A stretch of 64,000 nucleotides of DNA from positions 2,625,811 through 2,689,810 of the forward strand of contig NZ_KI912268.1 in NCBI RefSeq assembly GCF_000242615.2. Reading direction: 5' to 3'. This document shows positions 35,133 through 43,920 of the stretch, in pieces. Numbering within the stretch: position 1 is the stretch's first letter; each line of letters starts with the position of its first letter. The position numbers and the translations under genes are program-made. The notes below the pieces were generated by a model. It worked only from the letters and a program-made list of their open reading frames with translations. It made no database searches and was not told the origin of the DNA. This stretch comes from Holophaga foetida DSM 6591 (GTDB lineage: Bacteria; Acidobacteriota; Holophagae; Holophagales; Holophagaceae).

Positions 35133-37018
35133 GTCGTGCGGGCCTTCGGGCCTGCACGTGGATTGAAACGACTCAAAATCGCCCCAGAACTCCTTGAAGT
35201 ATTGTCGTGCGGGCCTTCGGGCCTGCACGTGGATTGAAACCCCGTGATCTTGCTGTAGGCCAATCCCGTCTTGGGGTCGTGCGGGCCTTCGGGCCTGCAC
35301 GTGGATTGAAACCAGATCCATGGGACGAACCTCCCCGACCTCCTGGTCGTGCGGGCCTTCGGGCCTGCACGTGGATTGAAACCTGGCGGGGCAGTTGTGA
35401 AGGGGCAGGTCTTCATGTCGTGCGGGCCTTCGGGCCTGCACGTGGATTGAAACATGGCCAAGTGCTCGCGCATGTCGCCCTGCACGATGGTCGTGCGGGC
35501 CTTCGGGCCTGCACGTGGATTGAAACCAGCTGGGGGCCTTGACCTCGATGTGGACGTCGTCGTGCGGGCCTTCGGGCCTGCACGTGGATTGAAACTCGCA
35601 GGGGGTGAGGCATGACCCCCAACACCCTGGTCGTGCGGGCCTTCGGGCCTGCACGTGGATTGAAACGGGTAGTAGAGCGGGTTGTCGGAGGTGATTACCT
35701 GTCGTGCGGGCCTTCGGGCCTGCACGTGGATTGAAACGTCTGGGGGTGTGGGACAGATTTGGGACAGCTCGTCGTGCGGGCCTTCGGGCCTGCACGTGGA
35801 TTGAAACCTGGAAGGTCGAGGTCTTGCCGTCCTTGGGGGTGGGTCGTGCGGGCCTTCGGGCCTGCACGTGGATTGAAACCTTGAAACCTTTGACCTGGGA
35901 GCAGAGGGCCCGGAGTCGTGCGGGCCTTCGGGCCTGCACGTGGATTGAAACGACAACGACGATGCGCCCCTCGTCTGGGAGCGCGTCGTGCGGGCCTTCG
36001 GGCCTGCACGTGGATTGAAACGTTCCTATCCACGGCTCACCTCCACCGGCTTCCGTCGTGCGGGCCTTCGGGCCTGCACGTGGATTGAAACTGTTTATCG
36101 ATGTCCGGGAGTTGTGGGGACGGCGTCGTGCGGGCCTTCGGGCCTGCACGTGGATTGAAACCTGACCGTGGGCTATGCAGTCCATCAGGGATTCGCGGTC
36201 GTGCGGGCCTTCGGGCCTGCACGTGGATTGAAACCTGCTCCAGTGTTGCCGCCATGCCGACCCGGACGGTCGTGCGGGCCTTCGGGCCTGCACGTGGATT
36301 GAAACCAGGAGGTTGGAACCGAGAAGATCGAGAACGCAGGTCGTGCGGGCCTTCGGGCCTGCACGTGGATTGAAACGTGGCATTATCCCCTCCATGAGGC
36401 ACGACGGGGGTCGTCGTGCGGGCCTTCGGGCCTGCACGTGGATTGAAACGATCATGTGAAGACCTTCCCCGGAAAGGAAACCCCGTCGTGCGGGCCTTCG
36501 GGCCTGCACGTGGATTGAAACCTGGCCAAGTTGACCGCCCTGGGCTACCGGCATGGTCGTGCGGGCCTTCGGGCCTGCACGTGGATTGAAACTGACACCA
36601 GGGATACTGTGATGGACACCAGGGAGTCGTGCGGGCCTTCGGGCCTGCACGTGGATTGAAACTTCTCCTCGAAGAACGTGCCCTCCACCAAGCCGAGTCG
36701 TGCGTGCGGGCCTTCGGGCCTGCACGTGGATTGAAACTGGTGTGGGCCGATCACGAGGTATCGGACACAGGTCGTGCGGGCCTTCGGGCCTGCACGTGGA
36801 TTGAAACCTCCAGCAGCCAGCCCATGACTGGGCGGGGCCTTGGTCGTGCGGGCCTTCGGGCCTGCACGTGGATTGAAACTGGTCCAGGGGCTACTGGACC
36901 TGGGAATCTCTCGTCGTGCGGGCCTTCGGGCCTGCACGTGGATTGAAACGCGCTGCGTGGTCTTGGTGTTGTAGCCCTGCAGTCGTGCGGGCCTTCGGGC
37001 CTGCACGTGGATTGAAAC
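35133..37018 (+). CRISPR. type I-C CRISPR array, 27 repeats and 26 spacers
   Basis: Repeats are 37 bp, beginning GTCGTGCGGGCC and ending GTGGATTGAAAC, and virtually invariant; the spacing is 69-75 bp, so spacers are mostly 32-36 bp. The ATTGAAAC end is distal to cas2, as expected for the transcribed orientation. Each repeat folds as GTGCGGGCC/GGCCTGCAC around a TTCG tetraloop (one G-U pair). The repeat ending at 36737 carries a 4-bp duplication (CGTGCGTGCGGG). No two spacers look identical. Long minus-strand reading frames across this interval are artefacts of the repeats. Confidence 0.98.
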
Positions 37019-37050
37019 AGACATAGAACCAATGCCCGTCCATCTGGTAG

Positions 37051-37070
37051 GTCGTGAGGGTTTTCGCGCT
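37051..37070 (+). repeat. degenerate terminal CRISPR repeat
   Basis: After a 32-bp spacer-like segment (37019-37050), GTCGTGAGGGTTTTCGCGCT matches 15 of the first 20 repeat bases and then decays. Degenerate repeats commonly mark the trailer end of an array. Confidence 0.75.
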
Positions 37071-37084
37071 TTTGCTTCTCGCCC

Positions 37085-37456
37085 CTATGCGGGGCAGGCC
37101 CCGTTGTGGGTGGGATAGGGTTCACCGCTGGCTTGGACGGCCTTTCCGAGCCAGTGGATGGCCTTGCCCAGGTGGCGCATGTTGGTAAGGCCCTCGGCGT
37201 CGTTGGCCACATCGCCGGGCATGAGGCCGTAGCCCATGTTCCAGTAGGTGGCGCCCGGGATGATCATCTGGCTGATCTGGAAGAGGTGGGTCATGGAATC
37301 CATGACATGGGTGGCGCCGCCCCGGCGGACGGCCACCACACCGACCCCGATCTTGCCCGCGAAGAGGCCTCCATTGGCCATGGCCACGAAGCCCGCGCGG
37401 TCCATGAGGGCCTTGATTTCGGGGGTCACATCGGCGAAGTAGGTGCGAGATGGGTA
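37085..37456 (-). pseudogene. 5'-truncated flavodoxin/FMN-reductase-family gene
   Basis: An open frame without a proper beginning encodes about 123 residues. It starts within TYFADVTPEIKALMDRAGF, a mid-protein motif of the flavodoxin-like NAD(P)H oxidoreductase family. It continues with FAGKIGVGVVAVRRGG and the dimer-forming IIPGATYWNMGYGLMPGDV to a normal C-terminus. The N-terminal FMN-binding half (about 70-75 residues) is missing; an in-frame stop and unrelated sequence lie upstream. A GTG at 37429 could start a 114-residue remnant, but it would lack the flavin site. The truncation lies next to the distal CRISPR end. Confidence 0.7.
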
Positions 37457-37492
37457 TCAAGGGTCATGGTCGTTCACGCCACTGCCCTGGAA

Positions 37493-38218
37493 TCAAGCGC
37501 CCAGGGGATTGTGGTGCCCCAGATCCGCTGTGCGGTGGTGTTGGGTGCGGTCCAGCTCGTGCCGTGCCCTCTCCAGGTCTTCCTGGACCCGCACCAGGGT
37601 CAGCCCGGCGTAGGCGTCTCCCTGGGCCATGAGCCGGTAGCACCCGGATTCCGCCCGATGGAGGCAGTCCAGGGCTGTCAGGAGCTCCCTGGGGGTGCCA
37701 TCCCCTTCCAGGTGGCAGTGCCCCAGGCGGTAGGCGATGTTGGGGAGCTCGGGGCTGGCGGGGGGGCAGGCCTCCTCTGCACGCTGGTACCAGCGGAAGG
37801 CCTGGGCGAAGTCCCGGGGGACGAAGTGCCCGTTGTAGTGCATGTCCCCGAGCTTGTACATCCCGTTGTGGTGGCCCATCCCGGCTGCCAGGGTGAAGAG
37901 CTGGTGGGCCCGCTCCAGATCCCGGGGAATGTCGCGTCCGTAGTAGTGGCAGTAGCCCAGGTAGACCGTGGCGAGGGCATTCCCCTGCCCTGCTGCCTTT
38001 TCAAAGCAGTTCCGGGCCTGCCCGAAGTCCTGGGGGACATGCAGCCCCTCATAGTGGATGCAGCCCAGGGCGGTCATGGCCTCGGGGTTGCCCTGGTGGG
38101 CGAGGCGGGAGTAGGCGTCCAGGATCTTCTTCAGGGTTTCCGGGGGCATGGCCTGTCCCCTGGCCTCGGCGTAGGTTCGGTCGGCCCAGGCCAGGAGGTC
38201 CGCGTCGGGTGCCTTCAT
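37493..38218 (-). CDS. Sel1-like repeat protein
   Basis: A 241-residue protein with about four Sel1-type TPR repeats, for example AMTALGCIHYEGLHVPQDFG, ATVYLGYCHYYGRDIPRDLE and GMYKLGDMHYNGHFVPRDFA. Such scaffolds mediate protein contacts. The start ATG 38218 is fixed by a perfect AGGAGG (38224-38229) that overlaps the stop of the upstream nuclease gene, so the two are coupled. No signal peptide is seen. Its role, possibly as a partner of the nuclease, is inferred from coupling only. Confidence 0.8.
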   Translation of the reverse strand: MKAPDADLLAWADRTYAEARGQAMPPETLKKILDAYSRLAHQGNPEAMTALGCIHYEGLHVPQDFGQARNCFEKAAGQGNALATVYLGYCHYYGRDIPRDLERAHQLFTLAAGMGHHNGMYKLGDMHYNGHFVPRDFAQAFRWYQRAEEACPPASPELPNIAYRLGHCHLEGDGTPRELLTALDCLHRAESGCYRLMAQGDAYAGLTLVRVQEDLERARHELDRTQHHRTADLGHHNPLGA

Positions 38219-38226
38219 GGATCCTC

Positions 38227-39843
38227 CTATCGCTTTTCCGTCAGACGCTGGAGGTTGGTGAAACACTTCTTGAGCAGGCCCGGCACGGCCTTCTCGCCGC
38301 GTCGTCCAGCCTCTTCCGCGACCTCCAGGGCCATGCCGGGTTTGGATTGGGCCTTCAGCGCCTGGTGGATGATGGCATCCGTATCGGCCCCTTCCGGGTG
38401 GGGGGCATTGTGGCGGTAGATGTTTGCGAAACCGCTGCGCCAGAGGAAGTGCTCCATGTCTCTGTCCGGCAGGAGGGTCAGGTGGCGGGATTCGGGGCGG
38501 CCCCTCAGGAGGTGGCGGGCCCGGGTGGCGTAGTGGCGCCCGGCCTCGTCACCGTCCGCCACCAGGTGCCAGGGAATGCCGAAGCGGTCGGCGAAGGCGA
38601 TGAGGGGGGCGAGCCCCACCTGGGCGAAGGCCACGCAGTGGATGCCCTCCAGGGGGAAGCTCAGGCCGTTCACCCGGGCCAGCTCCGGGAGAAGCCAGGC
38701 CTCGGTCTCGCCCTCCACCAGGAGCCAGACCCGGGCGAAGAGGCTTTCGGCGTGATGGGTGCGGACGTGGAAGGCCACACGACGGGCATCCGTCTGGCTC
38801 AGGGGGGGAGCCTCGGGATTGGGATAGACTGCCGTCTGCCGACTGCGGCGCACCAGGCGGCGCAGGGCGCGGCTGGGCACACTGGCCAGCAGGGCGCCGT
38901 GGGCGGTGGTCACCAGCTTCTGCACCGGGAGCTGGCTCACCAGGTTCCAGACGGTGGCGAGCTGGATCGGGTGCAGGTGGGTTTCGGGGTCCTCCAGGAC
39001 CAGGATGGGGCTGACCTCGCCGGTCTGGGGCCAGGCCATTTCCGCCTGGAGCATGGCCCCCACCAGGGCCAGGAGGGCCACCTGGCGGGTGCCGGAACCG
39101 GCCCGGCGGGCCAGGTCTCCCAGGGAGTGCCCGTCCTGCAGGCCCATGGGGGCGTCGGTCATGTCCGAGGCCCGGCGGGGCGGTGCCACCAGGGGCTGGA
39201 ATAGCTCGGGACGGCGTTCCGCCAGGTGCTGGAGGGCCCCCAGGCCCCGGGCCAGCTCGCTGGGGTGTACCTGGTGGGGCACGGTGAGGAGGCGCTCGAA
39301 AATGCGGCGGACCGCCCGTTCGGGATCCTCGTGGAGTTCCAGGTCCGGGGAGAAGGCGGGGGCCAGCATCCCCTCGGCCAGGCGAAGTTCGTGGAAGACG
39401 TGCAGGGGATGGGCCTTCACCACCAGATCCGCCAGGAGGGCCGCATCCCCATTCGGGAGGGGCAGCTCCCGTCCCTCGGGGCCCAGGAAGATCCGGTCCA
39501 CCCGCGCCCTGCCCCGCCCCAGGCGCCGCCCCGACCAGTGGAGGACCAGATGGAAGGCCCCCCTGGCATCCCGCCATCCCGCGCTCTCCCACCCCTTGGG
39601 GGGCTCGCCCCCGAAGCGCAGGCTGATGCCCATGCGCCGGGCGATGGTGCTGCGGTCGTTCTCCAGGCGATGGAAGTCGGCCTCGGTGATGGTCCGGGCG
39701 CCCAGGGTGGACTGGAGAGCCTCCACCAGGGTGGTCTTGCCCCAGGCGTTCTCCCCGAAGCACACGGTGGCACCGGACTCCAGATCGAGCCGGAGTTCGG
39801 TGATGCCTCGGAAGTTGATCACTTCGACGTGTTCGAGGTGCAT
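38227..39843 (-). CDS. OLD-family ATP-dependent nuclease (YbjD-like)
   Basis: A 538-residue protein with an ABC-type ATPase and a TOPRIM domain. Walker A is degenerate-looking but placed correctly (FGENAWGKTTLVEAL, about 25-39). The signature/Walker B region is VSPILVLEDPETHLHPIQL, with a switch His in LVTTAHGALLA. The C-terminal TOPRIM has LLVEGETEAWLLPELA and the DGDEAG motif. OLD nucleases act in DNA repair and several phage-defence systems. ATG 39843 begins the canonical MHLEHVEVINFRGI; upstream in-frame starts are less likely. It is coupled to a Sel1 protein and lies beside the CRISPR array. Confidence 0.82.
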   Translation of the reverse strand: MHLEHVEVINFRGITELRLDLESGATVCFGENAWGKTTLVEALQSTLGARTITEADFHRLENDRSTIARRMGISLRFGGEPPKGWESAGWRDARGAFHLVLHWSGRRLGRGRARVDRIFLGPEGRELPLPNGDAALLADLVVKAHPLHVFHELRLAEGMLAPAFSPDLELHEDPERAVRRIFERLLTVPHQVHPSELARGLGALQHLAERRPELFQPLVAPPRRASDMTDAPMGLQDGHSLGDLARRAGSGTRQVALLALVGAMLQAEMAWPQTGEVSPILVLEDPETHLHPIQLATVWNLVSQLPVQKLVTTAHGALLASVPSRALRRLVRRSRQTAVYPNPEAPPLSQTDARRVAFHVRTHHAESLFARVWLLVEGETEAWLLPELARVNGLSFPLEGIHCVAFAQVGLAPLIAFADRFGIPWHLVADGDEAGRHYATRARHLLRGRPESRHLTLLPDRDMEHFLWRSGFANIYRHNAPHPEGADTDAIIHQALKAQSKPGMALEVAEEAGRRGEKAVPGLLKKCFTNLQRLTEKR

Positions 39844-39862
39844 GGAAGGAGGATGACATAGG

Positions 39863-39882
39863 GAAGTGAAGCCGTTCACTTC
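39863..39882. promoter_or_regulatory. perfect palindrome upstream of the OLD-nuclease operon
   Basis: GAAGTGAA-GCCG-TTCACTTC is a perfect 8-bp inverted repeat with a 4-base centre, 20 bp upstream of the nuclease ATG. It may be an operator or a 5'-UTR hairpin. Confidence 0.5.
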
Positions 39883-39995
39883 TCTTCGCGGCCGAGATTG
39901 ACCTTGATCCGGATCGGGAGGAAACTCGGCGGAGCATCAAGCTATTGCGTGTCGCGACAGTTCGACTTGAAACCGCTTCGAGAAGGGGTACCCGA

Positions 39996-40988
39996 TTGGT
40001 CAAGGCTGGCCTCAGGCGCATGGTCCGTGGCGTCTTTCCGCTGATGTGCACGCTTGGGCTCGGTGCAGCGGATTCAACGTTTTTTGAAACGCAGAACCAG
40101 AGCCCCCTGGTGTCCATCTTCGGCCTTCCCTTCCTGGGCGAAGCCAGGACGCTGGGCAACGGCGAGGGTTCCTTCCGCGTGACCCTGGACTTGGCCAACC
40201 ATTTCGCCGGGGATAGTGCCCCCGGGGAAGAGGTCGAACTGGATGGCGAGAGCAAGCGCTTCACCCTCTCCGGAAGGTACGGGGTTGGCTCCCGTGGGGA
40301 GGTGGGCGTCGATATCCCGGTGATCGCCACCGGCGGCGGCTTCCTCGACCACTTCATCGAGAACTTCCACTCGACCTTCGGCTTCCCCAACCATGGCCGG
40401 GATCTGGTGCCCCGGGGCCGCCTGCGGTACCGCTACCAGAGGAACGGCGTTTCCGTCCTGGACATGGAGCAGTCCGGAAGCGGTGTGGGGGATGTCCGCC
40501 TCACGGGGGGCTGGCAGGTCTATCAAAGCTCGGACGCGCGGAGGAACTGGAGCCTGCGGGGCAGCCTCAAGCTGCCGACCGGTGACCCGGATCGCCTGCG
40601 GGGCAGCGGCAGCACGGATCTCGCGCTGTGGGTGGTCGGGAGTTCCAGATCCGAGCGGCTGGTGCTGTCCGGTGCGATCGGGGCCATGGGCATGACGCGG
40701 GGCGATGTCCTGCCGGACCAGCAGCGCCCGGTGGTCGGCTTCGGCGCTTTTGCCATCGCCTATGATGTTGCGCCATGGCTGGCCCTCAGGGCCCAGGTCA
40801 ATGCGCACAGCTCCTTCTATTCCGGCAGCCAGCTCCGGGAGGTGAATGGGCCCTCGGCCCAGCTGACCCTCGGCGGCGAAGTGCGCTGCTCCCGACGGAC
40901 CTCCATCGACCTGGGCCTCTCGGAAGACCTCATCGTCAATGCATCTCCGGATGTCGTGTTCCACGCCGCCTTGAGATACGGCTTTTAA
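39996..40988 (+). CDS. DUF3187 outer-membrane beta-barrel protein
   Basis: A 330-residue exported protein. The TTG start at 39996 is preferred because GAAGGGG lies 7 bp upstream and gives a good signal peptide (MVKAGLRRMVRGVFPLMCTL); an ATG at 40020 is the alternative. After the signal, alternating strands rich in Gly and aromatic residues end in LRYGF, the C-terminal aromatic typical of outer-membrane barrels. Blocks such as NPHGRDL-like FPNHGRDLVPRG and SLKLPTGDPDRLRGSGSTDL fit DUF3187. The function of the family is unknown. Confidence 0.7.
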   Translation: MVKAGLRRMVRGVFPLMCTLGLGAADSTFFETQNQSPLVSIFGLPFLGEARTLGNGEGSFRVTLDLANHFAGDSAPGEEVELDGESKRFTLSGRYGVGSRGEVGVDIPVIATGGGFLDHFIENFHSTFGFPNHGRDLVPRGRLRYRYQRNGVSVLDMEQSGSGVGDVRLTGGWQVYQSSDARRNWSLRGSLKLPTGDPDRLRGSGSTDLALWVVGSSRSERLVLSGAIGAMGMTRGDVLPDQQRPVVGFGAFAIAYDVAPWLALRAQVNAHSSFYSGSQLREVNGPSAQLTLGGEVRCSRRTSIDLGLSEDLIVNASPDVVFHAALRYGF

Positions 40989-41038
40989 TGTAATTAGTGT
41001 AAGCGTTCATTGCCCCGAACGGAACGGCTACTAATTAG

Positions 41039-41473
41039 TCAATATAGATAAGGCCCCCAGTCCCCGCTCTCCAGCTCCACGGCCACCTTCTCCAGGATGG
41101 GCAGGCGATCCTCCGGGAAGAGGTAGGTCCAGGCGCCGTAGCGATGCCCGTTCTCCAGGAGCACCGGGAGAACCCTGCGTTCGTAGAGCCCGCCCTCAAC
41201 GTCCTCCAGGGCGTCCAGGTCCGCCAGGGCCTGTTCCAGATCTTCATCGTCCTCGTAGCCCACGAACTCTCCCAGGACCCACCCCGGCTCCGGGGGCGGA
41301 GCGCAGGGCTCCTGGCCCGCCACCATGGCGGGGTAGCCCTCGGCGGGGAGGTGGAAGAGGCGCCCGGGGGCATGGGCCGGGGTCCAGCCCTGGGGGTGGG
41401 TGCGCTCCAGCCAGGTGCGGTAGCGACCGCCCTCCCGCAGGGTGCCGTAGATGAAGATTCCGTCAGCGATCAT
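41039..41473 (-). CDS. gamma-glutamylcyclotransferase/AIG2-like protein
   Basis: A 144-residue GGCT-fold protein. The substrate-loop signature is IFIYGTLREGG at the N-terminus, and the candidate catalytic Glu lies in DALEDVEGGLYERR. Family members release 5-oxoproline from gamma-glutamyl amines or glutathione-derived peptides. The ATG at 41473 overlaps the stop of the M23 peptidase gene (ATGA), making it the third gene of a leftward operon. Confidence 0.83.
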   Translation of the reverse strand: MIADGIFIYGTLREGGRYRTWLERTHPQGWTPAHAPGRLFHLPAEGYPAMVAGQEPCAPPPEPGWVLGEFVGYEDDEDLEQALADLDALEDVEGGLYERRVLPVLLENGHRYGAWTYLFPEDRLPILEKVAVELESGDWGPYLY

Positions 41474-42615
41474 CGGTATTTCTGCTTCAGCCACCGGTTC
41501 GGATCCTGGGCCTGGGTCTGCTGCCGCACCTCGAAGCCAAGGCGCGGACCGTCCAGGGTTTCGCCCACGGTGCCAAGGATGTCGCCTTGCCGCAAGACCT
41601 GTCCCTTGTTCACGTGGGCGACCCGAAGGTGGGTGTAGAGGGTGTAGAAGCCGCTTCCGTGGTCCAGGATCACCATGGGGCCGTAGCTCTGGTAGAAGTC
41701 GGCGAAGACCACCTTGCCCTCCGCGACCGCCTGCACCGGGGTGCCGGCGGGGGCTTCGATGAGCAGACCGGAGTTTGTGGTCCTGGTGCGGTACTTGGGG
41801 TGGAGGTGTTCGCCGAAACTCTGGGCGAGGGAGCCTTCCACGGGGCGGGGAAGCTCCCCAGCCAGAGAGGTGAAGGCCTGTGGGGGGGCAAAGGCATCGC
41901 TGCGAGGCTTGGCGAGAAGCGAAGTCACCATCCGCTCCAGCTGGATGGCCTCCTCGGCGAGTTCAGCCTGGATGGCCTTCTGGCGGGTTTCGTCCTGGCG
42001 CAGTCCGTCCAGGAAGCCGTTGAGACGAGCCTCGGCGAACTTGAGGTCGCCCCCCAGGCTGGCGGCCTCCTGCTCCTCGGTGACCAGACGCTTCAGAATC
42101 TCCTGCAGGGCCCCCTCCTGGCGGTGGAGGTCGGAATGGAGGGCCTGGATGCGGGAGAGGCGGAGGCGCTCTCGGTTGCGCCGCCAGGCCAGATAGCGGC
42201 CCTGGACCAGGTACTGTTCGAAGCTCTTCAGGTTGGTCATGAAGCCAAGCCCACCCCAGGGGCCCACCGCCTGCATCCAGCGAACCTGTTTGCGGATATC
42301 GCCTTGGAGACGCTGGATTTCGCGCTGGATGCCCACCTTCTGGCTCTGGACGGCCTCCACCTGGGCCTGGGTCTGGTCGCGCTTCAACCGGGCTCCGTCG
42401 GCCTGGGCTCGGATCCGGTCGGTCTGGAGGGCGATGCCCTGGAGTTCCACCAGGATGCCCTTGCGGCGCTTCTTGAGGGCGTCCATCTGGCGATCGACCT
42501 GACTGAGGCGGGCCTGGATCTCCCCAAGCCGCGCCCGGAGGTGGGCGGAGTCCTGGGCGGGCTGGGCGCTCAGGACGATCCCGACCGCGAGGCAAAGGTG
42601 CCTGGAAAACCTCAC
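41470..42615 (-). CDS. murein hydrolase activator, EnvC/NlpD-like M23 protein
   Basis: A 381-residue exported protein: signal peptide (FSRHLCLAVGIVLSAQPAQ), a long coiled coil (about 25-235, EIQARLSQVDRQMDALKKRR onward) and a C-terminal M23 (LytM) domain. The LytM domain has NSGLLIEAPAGTPVQAVAEG where active enzymes have H...D, and ends in the HSHL-equivalent YTHLRVAHVNKGQ. Loss of the first Zn ligand suggests an EnvC-type amidase activator rather than an endopeptidase. The GTG start overlaps the upstream stop. Confidence 0.8.
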   Translation of the reverse strand: MRFSRHLCLAVGIVLSAQPAQDSAHLRARLGEIQARLSQVDRQMDALKKRRKGILVELQGIALQTDRIRAQADGARLKRDQTQAQVEAVQSQKVGIQREIQRLQGDIRKQVRWMQAVGPWGGLGFMTNLKSFEQYLVQGRYLAWRRNRERLRLSRIQALHSDLHRQEGALQEILKRLVTEEQEAASLGGDLKFAEARLNGFLDGLRQDETRQKAIQAELAEEAIQLERMVTSLLAKPRSDAFAPPQAFTSLAGELPRPVEGSLAQSFGEHLHPKYRTRTTNSGLLIEAPAGTPVQAVAEGKVVFADFYQSYGPMVILDHGSGFYTLYTHLRVAHVNKGQVLRQGDILGTVGETLDGPRLGFEVRQQTQAQDPNRWLKQKYR

Positions 42616-43388
42616 CCCTTGCTCCGGCGTGGAGCTTTGGCCGCCTTGGGCGCAGCCTTGCGGGCCGGGAGCATCAGGAGGAGTACCAGCAGCACGAGCG
42701 GGCCGCCGATGCTGAGGGGAAGGGCTGTCCAGGCCATGGGATCGGATGAGAGCTGGCCCGTGGGCAGCAGCCTGCCCAGGATGGCCATGGACTTCACCAG
42801 GAAACCCGGCACCTGGAAGAGGTCGGGATCCCCCAGATACTCCCCGCCCCAGGTCAGGTAGCGGCCGACAACGCTCAGGGCGAAGCTCAGGAGCAGCCCC
42901 CAGCCAGGATTGGAAGCCAGGAGGCGGGCCAGGAAGAGGGCCCAGAGCAGGAGCTGGAGGCCCAGGAGGACGGCGTGGAGGTCGGCCATGCAGAGGGCGG
43001 CGGGGAAGAGGCTGTCCAACAGCCTGAAGCTGGCGGCCCACATGGGCAGAAGCAGGATCTGGGTGTAGAAGAGCCCGTTGAGGACCCCCAGACCCAGGTT
43101 CAGGGGCAGGGCCTTGAGCCGCCCGCTCTGGAGGGCCTCGTGGATCGGAAAGAAGGTGGTGAGGAGGAAGGTAGCAGGCACCACCCCGGAGATGATGGCG
43201 CTGAGGCCGCCCCGGAAGATGGCCTTGGGGTCCACCAGCATGGTCAGGGCGCTGATGGGGATGGGCGTTCCGAAGACAGAGAGGTTGGAACCTTCGGCGG
43301 GCCGAACCCCTCCGAGGACCAGCCCGGCCAGAAGCAGGCTCAGACAGACCAGGACGATGCGAAGGCGCGAACTACCGAAACGATCCAT
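42612..43388 (-). CDS. polytopic membrane protein of unknown function
   Basis: A 258-residue protein with six or seven hydrophobic segments, a signal-anchor N-terminus (IVLVCLSLLLAGLVLGG) and a basic Lys/Arg/Ala tail (ARKAAPKAAKAPRRSKG). I do not recognise the family. It begins a leftward operon with the M23 protein and the GGCT-like protein, which hints at an envelope role. Confidence 0.6.
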   Translation of the reverse strand: MDRFGSSRLRIVLVCLSLLLAGLVLGGVRPAEGSNLSVFGTPIPISALTMLVDPKAIFRGGLSAIISGVVPATFLLTTFFPIHEALQSGRLKALPLNLGLGVLNGLFYTQILLLPMWAASFRLLDSLFPAALCMADLHAVLLGLQLLLWALFLARLLASNPGWGLLLSFALSVVGRYLTWGGEYLGDPDLFQVPGFLVKSMAILGRLLPTGQLSSDPMAWTALPLSIGGPLVLLVLLLMLPARKAAPKAAKAPRRSKG

Positions 43389-43509
43389 GGGAACTCCTGG
43401 TCACCATTGTAGTACAGCTATCCCCCTCCGGACCCACAGGTGCTTCATGGCGGGCTTTTCTGGATTGCCTGCGGGATGGGGTGCGTATGGTCTGGGACCC
43501 TTGGCCACC

Positions 43510-43663
43510 TACCGCCTCGTGGTGGAGCCCGTCACCGCCGCCCTGCGCCTGGGCCGCAGCTCCCGGATCTTTCTCCAGAAGACTGATCTGGAGATCGTCC
43601 AGCTCCTTCTCAACGAGCAGATCCAGTCCAACAGTGTCTTCAGTGCCGCCTTCACCCTCGAAC
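43510..43663 (+). pseudogene. vgrG relic
   Basis: About 154 bp align without indels to 4587-4740 of the intact vgrG (YRLVVEPVTAALRLGRSSRI and the next 30 residues), with roughly 80-90% base identity; the first 60 bases are nearly identical. Both flanks are unrelated to vgrG. It lies in the 532-bp interval between the leftward M23 operon and the OmpA gene, which otherwise shows no gene. It marks a deleted type VI island or a recombination event. Confidence 0.85.
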
Positions 43664-43920
43664 AAACCTTCCCCAAAGCCCCTCTCGGGTCCAAACTGCC
43701 TTTCGGCCATCGCGTCCTCCATGGTTGGTGGTTTTTGAACGCGATCAACCTACACGACTCGCCACCTTCCTCCTCAGGCCCTCAAGCCGGACTTACAGAC
43801 GGTTTTGTACACAACCCTGAGGGTAGCCATGTCAAGGAATTGCCTTGCAGATTCTGCATTAAAAAAATGCAACGAAGTTTTCGGTTACCCTTGGATGTTC
43901 ATAATCAACCGGAGATTCTC

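Noticed and set aside
34904..36725. Long reading frames on both strands across the CRISPR array, rich in RPEGPHD or ARRPAR motifs
   Set aside because: They are translations of the 37-bp repeats in different frames; the array explains them completely.
38549..40390. 613-codon minus-strand frame in another frame over the OLD nuclease
   Set aside because: Gly/Pro/Arg-rich shadow translation of the nuclease gene and its upstream region.
43078..43920. Possible long N-terminal extension of the OmpA-like protein
   Set aside because: The open frame happens to continue upstream but includes the vgrG relic and lacks a signal peptide; ATG 43921 has a ribosome site and a clear signal peptide.
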